The translations under genes and the position numbers were made by a program. DNA of 12,380 nt from Acanthamoeba sp. SK_2022b (lineage: Eukaryota; Discosea; Longamoebia; Acanthamoebidae): assembly GCA_027943245.1 (NCBI GenBank), contig JANDJZ010001032.1, forward strand, positions 1 to 12,380. The letters run 5' to 3'. Shown here piece after piece: positions 6,782-12,380 of this stretch (the first letter of the stretch is position 1; each line of letters opens with the position of its first letter). The notes below the pieces were generated by a model, which was not told the origin of the DNA, ran no database searches, and saw only the letters and a program-made list of their open reading frames with translations.

Positions 6782-7007
6782 TGTTGTGATGTACGCTCTG
6801 TGGTGAAGAGTAAAGTGTGAAGTGAGAGAGAACAGGGTTCTCTCTGGTTTTATTACTGCTGAATATATTGTTGTAGACAGTTGTGCCACAACATAACTCC
6901 TAAACTTAAAGGCATGCCTTAATGTGCTGGGAGCTCATTAAGTCCTACCTCATTTGGTGTTCCAGAGTGACTGTTGATCTGAGTACCTTATTATGTAACT
7001 CACAACA
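6782..7007 (-). repeat. Complete 3' LTR of copy C, 226 bp
   Basis: Both ends are defined by perfect 8-bp inverted repeats, TGTTGTGA at 6782 and TCACAACA ending at 7007, within the universal TG..CA format. The inner side abuts a polypurine tract and the outer side abuts satellite. Features on the minus strand are TATA-like AATATATT (6862-6869), poly(A)-type AATAAAA (6848-6854), hairpin AGAGAGAAC-AGG-GTTCTCTCT (6825-6845), inverted repeat GTTGTG-C-CACAAC (6880-6892), and the GGCATGCC-centred palindrome (6906-6922, one extra A). At 226 bp it is short but within the range seen for copia-type LTRs. Confidence 0.9.
6862..6869 (-). promoter_or_regulatory. TATA-like box in LTR of copy C
   Basis: AATATATT, followed on the minus strand by AATAAAA (6854-6848) and a 9-bp stem hairpin. 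The sequence and spacing are shared by all three long LTR pieces, supporting a promoter plus poly(A) signal arrangement. Confidence 0.55.
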
Positions 7008-7015
7008 CACCCCTT
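7008..7015 (-). other. Polypurine tract of copy C
   Basis: On the minus strand AAGGGGTG lies directly upstream of the LTR start TGTTGTGAG. This is the expected place and composition for the second-strand primer, although it is short. Confidence 0.6.
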
Positions 7016-7885
7016 AACAGTGTCATCGATCTATGGCCAATCAATATGGGACGCTGATGAACTCCAGCGGTGTCTTCTTGAGTGTAGGAAGCTGGAGGCC
7101 GGGCTCCATGGGCATGCCAATTGCCTTCAAAGTTGCAAATCCGAAGTCATGTAGAAGTTCTCATATCTTGCCTGCTTGATGTAGTAGTATTGACCTGTCT
7201 TTGTTGTCATGTATCACCTCAAGTGACAGGATTGAAGTCACAATGCCTAGGTTGATCATCTTGAATCCATTGTGTAGCACCTTCTTGATGCCTGGTATGA
7301 ACCGTTCTGGTGCATAGATCATGCAGTCATTGACATAGACCACTACATAGACTGCATGCTTGCCCTTGTACCTGATGTAGATGCATGGATCAGCATGTGT
7401 CAGCATGAATCCTCTCATATGTAGATGTGCATTGAGTGTCTGGTTCCACTCAAGGGGTGCTTGTTTGAGTCCATAAAGGCTCTTGTGTAGCAGACATACA
7501 TGATCTGGTCGCCCCTTGGGTTGGCGCATGTAGTTTTCTTTGGGAAGGGTGGTGTCGAGGAATGCTGTGGTTACATCCATCTGATGGACTGCGTAGCCAA
7601 CCTGTACAGCTATTGTGATGAGTACCTGTAGGTGCTTGAGATGTACTACTGGTGCAAACGTCTCATCAAAGTCTACTCTGTAGACTTGGGTGAAGCCTCT
7701 TGCTATCCAATGGGCCTTGAACTGGTCAATTGAGCTGTCCACATGATGCTTGATCTTGAATAGCCACTTGGTGTTAATGATCTTCCTCCTGGCAGGTGGG
7801 GGTACCAGTTCAAATGTACCGTTTGTTACTATTGTGTTGTACTCATTGTGCATGGCGGCTTTCCAGTCTTCAGTGTGCAACAAGG
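7016..7885 (-). pseudogene. Copia reverse transcriptase with YVND active site (copy C)
   Basis: An open frame (stop at 7161-7163) covers the RVT_2 domain. In order: EDWKAAMHNEY, FELVPPPARRK, KWLFKIK, ARGFTQVY, TFAPVV, QMDVTTAFL with the first catalytic Asp, YMRQPKG, SLYGLKQAP, and VVYVNDCMIY. The last block is the YVDD active site with its first Asp changed to Asn (AAT at 7329-7331), which should abolish polymerisation. An in-frame 18-bp loss sits after YMRQPKG, compared with copies A and D. Beyond the stop, the thumb region continues (LLHDFGFATLKAIGMPMEP), then VPY followed by TGA where the family usually has Arg. The frame meets the polypurine tract almost at once, so RNase H is deleted. 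Confidence 0.92.
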
Positions 7886-8308
7886 TTGGGTGTGGGACGC
7901 ATTCTGTTGCACCATGGTATTGGTGCAGGTTTCTTCTTGCTGGTTGTCTCATGTCCTCTGTTGTCCAGCTCTTTGTCTGGTGGTTGCATCCTCTGCATGG
8001 CTGGGGTCGCTGGTCTCTTCTACCTTGCTGGCTGGTTCGTTTTCCTGGTTGCTGGTTTCCTCTTTGATTTGTCCTTGATGAGGGGTGACTGGTTCAGGTT
8101 TGTTGTGGTGAATTTCTGCCCTGGTTGTGGGTGGCAATGGTGGTGGTGCTAGGTCCACATCCAGGTCTTGTACATTGATAGGCTCCTTGCTGGGGCCTTC
8201 TGGAACGTTAAATATCACATCTCTTGTCTCTAACGCTTTATTTTCAATCAGGATTTGGTGGTGTGAGGCGTCCACTTGTGCTGGGCTGAGGTAGATTCTG
8301 AGGCATGT
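7886..8308 (-). pseudogene. Integrase C-terminus/RT linker (copy C)
   Basis: The frame continues from integrase with YLSPAQVDASHH, ETRDVIFNVPEG, the Asp-rich NVQDLDVDLA segment, PPPLPPTT, then an acidic Asn/Glu-rich tail. It matches copy A at 597-1029. A 2-nt loss near 7985 shifts it, ending the frame at 7949. About 135 bp found in copy A (462-597) is missing at about 7885, and this out-of-frame join explains why the RT frame has an unrelated-looking N-terminal extension. The linker has no catalytic role. Confidence 0.75.
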
Positions 8309-8908
8309 TTGATCTGCCAGCTTGCTTCTGCCTACTGGGTTGGTGAGCACCTTGACACGCTGACCAAACCTGTGTAGATGACCAATGTCTACATGCGATT
8401 TGCTCTTGTTGGACCACTTGAGTGGGGTGTTGAAGTTGTTGGCCATTGTTGGTAGTAGGTTGTTGATTGCACAGGCCATGAGTGCAGCTTCTCCCCAGTA
8501 CTTTGTGAAGTACTTCAGTGGCATGTCTGCATCTCAAAGCATACACCTGACCATCTCTAGTAGTGTATGGTTGAAGCATTCTGCCACTCCATTGTGCTTG
8601 GGCATGTGTGCTGGTGTCCTCTTGTGTGCAATCCTTTTCTTGACTAGGTAGTGTTGGACCACAGCACTCATGTATTCGCCTCCCTGGTTGCTCTGCAGTA
8701 CTCTGCATAGTTGGTTGATGCCTGCTGACTTGAGAAGTGTCTGATTGACTCGCTGACCTTGCTCCTGTGTTGGATGAGGTAGATCATTGTGTACCAGCTG
8801 TAGTCATCAATGAATGACATGTAGTACCGCTTTCCTGATGGTGTGTCCACTGGTAGTGGTTGCTCTTGGGGCTGGCCCATTGTGGATGTCTGGCCATGTT
8901 GCTATTGC
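8309..8908 (-). pseudogene. Copia integrase core lacking first catalytic Asp (copy C)
   Basis: The C-terminal half is in one frame from 8524 (KYWGEAALMACAINN, HLHRFGQ, VGRSKLAD). Upstream the SNQGGEYMS block holds the catalytic Glu, followed by NGVAECF; a TGA at 8534-8536 separates them, at the same position as in copy A. FIDDYSW carries the second catalytic Asp. The block with the first Asp (HMDVCGP in copy A) is gone: 38 bp are missing at 8859 relative to 1573-1610, which also shifts frame. A 1-nt loss near 8735 adds another shift. A 12-bp insertion at about 8505-8516 repeats neighbouring GTACTT. This integrase cannot be functional. Confidence 0.87.
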
Positions 8909-9336
8909 TCAAATGCACACATTGCATGGTGAGAGTGTGCCTCCAGTGTGCGCCAGTCCAAGGGACTTGATTAGGGCACGTAGTTGCATCTCGCCTACGT
9001 GTCTGTAGTGGCGGTGAAGCTGGTTGAGTGAGTAGTTTTCCTGGATGACATTCACTTGAGGCTGTGTCAGCCAGATTGGCTTGATTGGTAGTGCCAGCAT
9101 GCCCCCTTGTAGTGTCGCCTGGAGCACCTTTTGACCCTTGTGGTTGAACATGCTACCTCCTGAGTGGTTGATCTGTACCTCGTTCCCTCTGGCTGTTACC
9201 ATGGCCATGGAGATGAGGTTCTTTGTGAGTCCTGGCGTGTACAGTACTCTTGCAAATGTTACCATCTCTTCAACTCCATCCACCTGTATGTTTGCGTGTA
9301 TGACTCTGAGCCCTTTGATCTTGCACTTGAAGTTTT
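8909..9336 (-). pseudogene. Protease C-terminal side and gag-pre-integrase HHCC domain (copy C)
   Basis: A 124-residue open frame (8909-9283) holds VLYTPGLTKNLISMAM, typical of the stretch following the copia protease active site. It continues with an MFNHKGQKVLQA-type segment, then the zinc domain LHRHYRHVGEMQ (H-X4-H) and CNVC (C-X2-C), the HHCC ligands ahead of the integrase core. It lies in a different frame from the gag-protease segment because copy C has lost one base near 9337 compared with copy A (TTGTCACTGAGC versus TTTTGCTGAGC). Confidence 0.85.
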
Positions 9337-10122
9337 GCTGAGCAGTAGACTCTGCCCTTCAGCCTCAAGACTGATGTAGTTGTGTAACCAGTCCTTCCTG
9401 CATGTAACATGTGCAGTTGCTCCAGAGTCCAGATACCAGTGGTCTTTGGACTCCATGACAGCTAGTACTTGCTTGGTCGCCAAGAGAATGGTCTCTTCTC
9501 TCGCTCTGATACTTTGCTGGCTGCTTCCCTTGCTATCTCTGGGCTTCTTGCCCTTGAGCTTGGGACAGTTGCATCTTCTATGCCTGACCTCACTGCACTT
9601 TAAGCACTTACCAGTAAATTTTCTGGGTTTGCTGTTGTCAGACTTTGTGTTGGAGTTTTGCTCCTGTTGTCCTTGTGGTGCTTGGACAATGTTAACAGAC
9701 TTGTGCGTTGCTGTCTTTGCAATGCAGGCAGCCTTGCACTGGAATAGCGGATGTTTGGCCTCTCTGTAGTTCATTTCTCTTGTGCTCTTGATGATGGTCT
9801 GTACAGACTTGTACTCCTCTGGGAGTCCATTGAGCATGATTGTGAGTGCTAGCATCTCCCTTGGGTCTTTGAGGTGTGAGCATATTGACCTGAACTGTGT
9901 ATCCAGACACAGAATGATGAAACCAGCTGCCTGCTGCATTCTCATTTGTCTGTCGTTGTCTCCATCATCGGCCTTCTCCTTGCCCACGCCTCTGGGCTGG
10001 TTGGTGAATGCAATGTCCCACAGGTTCTGTGAGAGCAGGACAAACTCAAGCTCCTTGTGCCAGGTGCTGTACTCAGTGACCAATCGGAGTACATATCTCT
10101 TGGTGACTTTGTAGTTACTCAT
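9337..10122 (-). pseudogene. Copia gag with CCHC knuckle and protease DSGA (copy C)
   Basis: The start is ATG 10122-10120, only eight bases past the PBS. The N-terminal part (YSTWHKELEF, SQNLWDIAF) and the LNGLPEEYKSVQTI block match UBN2-type copia gag, the particle-forming protein. The distance between these two blocks looks short for the family, so an internal loss is possible. A C-X2-C-X4-H-X4-C knuckle follows at 9565-9606 (CLKCSEVRHRRCNC), with Arg where Gly usually precedes His. The aspartic protease block HWYLDSGATAHVT has DSGA at 9418-9429. The open frame formally runs to 9259, but after about 9337 it is out of frame. This is the longest intact gag-protease stretch in the window. Confidence 0.9.
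9565..9606 (-). other. CCHC zinc knuckle codons in copy C gag
   Basis: Cys-X2-Cys-X4-His-X4-Cys, the nucleic-acid-binding knuckle of retroelement gag. All four ligands are present. The segment is absent from copy A through the gag/protease deletion. Confidence 0.88.
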
Positions 10123-10130
10123 TGTGAGTG

Positions 10131-10143
10131 TGGGCCCATAACC
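10131..10143 (-). other. Primer-binding site, initiator tRNA-Met anticodon region (copy C)
   Basis: GGTTATGGGCCCA on the minus strand, abutting the LTR end with no gap. It is identical to the site of copy A. Complementary to the anticodon arm of initiator tRNA-Met, as in elements primed by a cleaved half-tRNA. Confidence 0.87.
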
Positions 10144-10189
10144 TGTTGTGATGTATGCTTTGTGGTGAAGAGTAAAGTGTGAAGTGAGA
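10144..10189 (-). repeat. 5' LTR stub of copy C, 46 bp
   Basis: TGTTGTGATGTATGC... matches the LTR at 6782-6827 and stops abruptly at GTGAGA. The next bases, CAGTGAGGTGGTG, are satellite. About 180 bp of LTR, including its promoter region, is missing. Confidence 0.88.
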
Positions 10190-11054
10190 CAGTGAGGTGG
10201 TGTTGTGGTGGTGGTGTTGGTGGTGGTGTTGTAGTGATGTTGTGGTGGTGTGGTAGTGTGGTGGTGATGATTTGTTGGTCATGTGGTGGTGTAGTGGTGT
10301 TGTTGTGTTGTTGTAATGGTGTTGTGGTGTTGTGGTGGTAGTGTGGTGGTGTGGTAGTGTTGTGGTGATGTTGTTGTGTTGTGATGTTATGGTGTTGTGT
10401 GGTGATGTTATTGTGGTGATGTTACTGTGTTGTGGTGATGTTATAGTGTTGTGATGGTGTAGTGTTGGCATTGGTGTGGTGTTGTGGTGATGGTGTGGTG
10501 TGGTGATATTGTGGTGATGGTGGTGTGGTGATTTTGTGGTGTTGTTGTAGAGATATTGTGATGGTGTGGTGATGATGTGGTGATGTTGTGGTGGTATTTT
10601 GGTGATGTGATGGTGTTTTGTGGTGCTGTGGTGATGCTGTAGTGTTGTTTTGTGGCAGTGTTGGGGTGTGGTTGTGTTATGGTGCTGGGGTGGTGGTGTT
10701 GTGGTGTCTTGCTGTTGTGGTGAGGTTGTGGTGTGGTGTGGTGGTGTGGTGTTATGGTGGTGTGGTGGTGTAAGTGGTGTTGTTGTGGTGCTGTTGTAGT
10801 GTAGTGTGATGTTTTTGTGGAGATGGTGTGGTGGTGGTGTTGTGGTGCGGTTGTGGTGTATGATTTTGTGGTGATGTTGTGGTAATGGTGTTGTGATGTT
10901 GCGGTGATGTGGTGGTTGTGGTGTTGATGTGATGGTGTGGTGTGGTGATGTTGTGGTGATGTTGTGGTGGTAATGTTGTGGTGTTGTTGTGGTGGTACTG
11001 TGGTTGTGGTGTTGTGGTGGTGGTGCTGTGGTGTAGGTGTAGGTGTTGTGGTCA
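10190..11054. repeat. GTG/GTT satellite block 7
   Basis: About 865 bp of degenerate G+T repeat (GTGGTGATGTTGTGG, GGTGTTGTGG) between the LTR stub of copy C and the truncated RNase H of copy D. No conventional gene is seen. The long Thr/His/Asn reading on the minus strand is the repeat continuing the RNase H frame. Confidence 0.9.
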
Positions 11055-11215
11055 TGTTGCTCAATTGAGTCCTAGGTTGTTGTGGAAATGCTAGGAAGAT
11101 TGCATGCTTAATGGCTTCCACCAGTGTGTTGAGCTCAGCCTTGGCAGTTGACATAGCTATGCAGGATTGGTTCTTTGCTCTCCAGTGGACTGGCCTGCCT
11201 GCAATTGTGTAGAGG
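11055..11215 (-). pseudogene. Copia RNase H fragment, truncated at both ends (copy D)
   Basis: The only RNase H in the window. The reading TIAGRPVHWRAKNQSC then IAMSTAKAELNTLVEA and IKHAIFL matches the copia RNase H signature GxPVSWxSKKQ..ALSSxEAEY..L..A..E..WL, including the conserved Glu. RNase H would remove the RNA template during cDNA synthesis. The N-terminal part with the first catalytic Asp is deleted by fusion to RT at about 11215 (shared GCA at the join), and the C-terminal part runs into satellite. Confidence 0.87.
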
Positions 11216-11685
11216 ATGCATTGAGTGTCCAGTTCCACTTGAGGGGTGCTTGTTTGAGTCTGTAAAGACTCTTGCATAGTAGACAGACGTGGTCCAATCG
11301 CCCCTTGTCCCCGAACCGCTTGGGTTGACACATGTAGTTTTCTTCAGGGAGGGTAGCGTTGAGAAACACTGTGGTTACGTCCATCTGATGGACTGCGTAG
11401 CCAACCTGTATGGCTATTGTGATGAGTAGGCATAGGTGCTCAAGATGTACTACTGGTGCAAACCTCTTGTCAAAGTCTACTCCATAGACTTGGGTGAACC
11501 CTCTCCACTGGGCCTTGAACTGGTTGATTGAGCCATCTGCATGGCGCTTGATCTTGAATAGCCACTTGTTGTTGATGAGCTTCCTCCTGGCGGGTGGGGG
11601 TACCAGTTTGAATGTACTGTTTGCCATTATTGTGTTGTACTCATTGCGCATGGCAGCTTTCCAGTCTTCAGCAGTGGCAAGGTGA
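11216..11685 (-). pseudogene. Copia reverse transcriptase, N-terminal half (copy D)
   Basis: The frame from about 11670 reads EDWKAAMRNEY, FKLVPPPARRK, KWLFKIK, RGFTQVYGVDFD, FAPVV, QMDVTTVFL with the first catalytic Asp, PEENYMCQPK and SLYRLKQAP, then stops matching at WNWTLNAS where the join to RNase H occurs. YVDD is absent. Compared with copy C it keeps the 18-bp segment after YMCQPK but has lost a few bases in the ARGF block near 11505. Non-functional. Confidence 0.9.
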
Positions 11686-12077
11686 TGGCTTTGGCGTACA
11701 TTGATGGGATCTTGGCTGTTTTTGTCCTGGTCTTGTGAGACACATTCAATCTGCCAGCTTGTTGGGTGTGCGTGCTGGTGTCCTCTTGTGGGCAATTCTC
11801 TTCTCAACTAGGTAGTGTTGGACTGCAGCACTCATGTACTCACCCCCTTGATTGCTTTGCAGCACTCCCGCATCATTGATTGATGCCTGCTGACTCAAGA
11901 AAGTGCCTGATTGACTTGCTTACCTTGCTCCTGCTATGGATGAGGTAGATTGTGGCGTACCAGCTGTAGTTGTCAATAAACAACACGTAGTACAGCTGTC
12001 CTGATGGTGTGGCCACTGGTAGTGGTCCACATATGTCCCTGTGGACCCACTTGAAGGGTCTGGTTGCTCTTGGGGCC
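11686..12077 (-). pseudogene. Linker remnant and integrase core (copy D)
   Basis: From the right, APRATRPFKWVH then DICGPLPV holds the first catalytic Asp. LFIDNYSWYATIYLI holds the second, and SIRHFLESAGINQ follows; this frame ends at 11873. The block equivalent to GGEYMS lies at about 11835-11850. At about 11770 the sequence jumps from the region encoding TPAHxPxHNG to the LAD region, a loss of about 273 bp relative to copy C, next to the short shared word CTTG/TTGGG. A TGA at 11746-11748 follows LAD as in copy A. Little of the linker remains. Confidence 0.82.
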
Positions 12078-12264
12078 ACTCTGGAACACCAAATGAGGTA
12101 GGACTTAATGAGCTCCTAGCACATTAAGGCATGCCTTAAGTTTAGGAGTTATGTTGTAGTACAACTGTCTACAACAATATATTCAGCAGTAATAAAACCA
12201 GAGAGAACCCCTGTTCTCTCTCACTTCACACTTTACTCTTCACCACAAAGCGTACATCACAACA
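12078..12264 (+). repeat. Inverted, truncated LTR joined to copy D integrase
   Basis: This is the same LTR as 6782-7007 but in the opposite orientation, missing its first 39 or so bases. It starts at CACTCTGGAACACC and ends with TCACAACA at 12264. All LTR landmarks are present on the plus strand: palindrome TTAAGGCATGCCTTAA (12124-12139), inverted repeat GTTGTA-G-TACAAC (12153-12165), TATA-like AATATATT, AATAAAA, and the AGAGAGAAC/GTTCTCTCT hairpin (12200-12221). It abuts integrase coding sequence rather than a PBS or polypurine tract, so the junction is a rearrangement. Confidence 0.9.
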
Positions 12265-12380
12265 TTGTTCTGGTGTTGTGGTGATGGTTGGTGATGTTGT
12301 GGTGATGTAGTGTTGTGGTGATGTGGTGATGCTCTGGTGTTGTGGTGTTGTTGTGGTGTGGTGGTGTTGTTGTGGTGTTG
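12265..12380. repeat. GTG/GTT satellite block 8 (to window end)
   Basis: After TTGTTCTGG the sequence is again G+T repeat of the same word set as blocks 5 and 7, running off the window. Confidence 0.88.

Larger units (their letters stand above)
6782..10189 (-). mobile_element. Copy C: near-complete but defective Ty1/copia element
   Basis: In minus-strand order: LTR stub (10189-10144), PBS, gag with CCHC knuckle and protease, pre-integrase and integrase, linker, reverse transcriptase, polypurine tract (7015-7008) and a full 226-bp LTR (7007-6782). About 3.4 kb remains. Lesions include 1-nt losses near 9337 and 8735, a 38-bp loss at 8859, a 2-nt loss near 7985, a loss of about 135 bp near 7885, an 18-bp loss near 7519, D-to-N in the RT active site, and deletion of the rest of RT plus RNase H between about 7025 and 7060. 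The outer LTR is cut to 46 bp by GTG satellite, so a target-site duplication cannot be tested. Confidence 0.95.
11055..12077 (-). mobile_element. Copy D: internally deleted copia fragment
   Basis: Minus-strand order from the right: integrase (12077-11751), linker remnant, reverse transcriptase N-terminal half, then a direct join at about 11215 to the middle of RNase H, which is cut by satellite at about 11055. It lacks gag, protease, the RT active site, the start of RNase H and its own LTRs. The integrase is shortened by about 273 bp between sequences equivalent to 8325 and 8597. Family identity is clear from alignment with copies A and C. Confidence 0.92.

Noticed and set aside
7008..7160. 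Possible tRNA or small RNA gene in the stretch next to the LTR
   Set aside because: It reads as the RT thumb region on the minus strand (LLHDFGF, GMPMEP, VPY) with no cloverleaf.

Overview
This window reads as eukaryotic, repeat-dominated DNA, probably heterochromatic. No intact conventional gene is visible. It holds decayed copies of one Ty1/copia-type LTR retrotransposon family, every coding piece on the minus strand. They are set in long arrays of A+C-only triplet-like repeats (CAC, CCA, AAC, ATC words) or their G+T complement. Evidence for a eukaryote: copia gag, protease, integrase, reverse transcriptase and RNase H; LTRs with TG..CA ends; a primer-binding site matching eukaryotic initiator methionine tRNA; and strong CpG decay, which implies cytosine methylation. 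The host cannot be named from the sequence. A protist or alga is a low-confidence guess.

Layout. 1-2504: copy A (part of RT, linker, integrase, pre-integrase, a gag/protease deletion fusion, PBS, LTR piece). 2505-2528: an inverted LTR tip. 2529-3360: CAC/AAC satellite with an almost pure (CAC)n core, turning G+T-rich near 3326. 3361-3507: an isolated copia integrase/linker scrap. 3508-3687: GTG satellite. 3688-3704: short palindrome where repeat polarity flips. 3705-4561: CAC/AAC satellite. 4562-4892: the only unique island, with the start of an unrelated ORF resembling a SAP-type domain. 4893-5045: CAC satellite. 5046-6337: GTG satellite. 6338-6349: second palindromic flip. 6350-6781: CAC/AAC satellite with a pure (AAC)n tract. 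6782-10189: copy C, the most complete, with a full 226-bp LTR, polypurine tract, RT, linker, integrase, protease, gag, PBS and a 46-bp stub of the other LTR. 10190-11054: GTG satellite. 11055-12077: copy D (truncated RNase H, RT, linker, integrase). 12078-12264: a truncated LTR in the opposite orientation. 12265-12380: GTG satellite.

All copies are dead, but by different lesions. Aligning them by eye shows nearly exclusive transitions, mostly CA/TG swaps, as expected when ancestral CpGs decayed independently in each copy. Several CGA codons became TGA stops in one copy and CAA in another. Internal deletions tend to end at short shared words. The family's PBS, directly abutting the LTR, matches the anticodon region of initiator tRNA-Met, the half-tRNA priming arrangement known for Drosophila copia and yeast Ty5. 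The LTR termini (TGTTGTGA/TCACAACA) are close to the words of the surrounding satellite, linking mobile element and satellite in a way worth testing.
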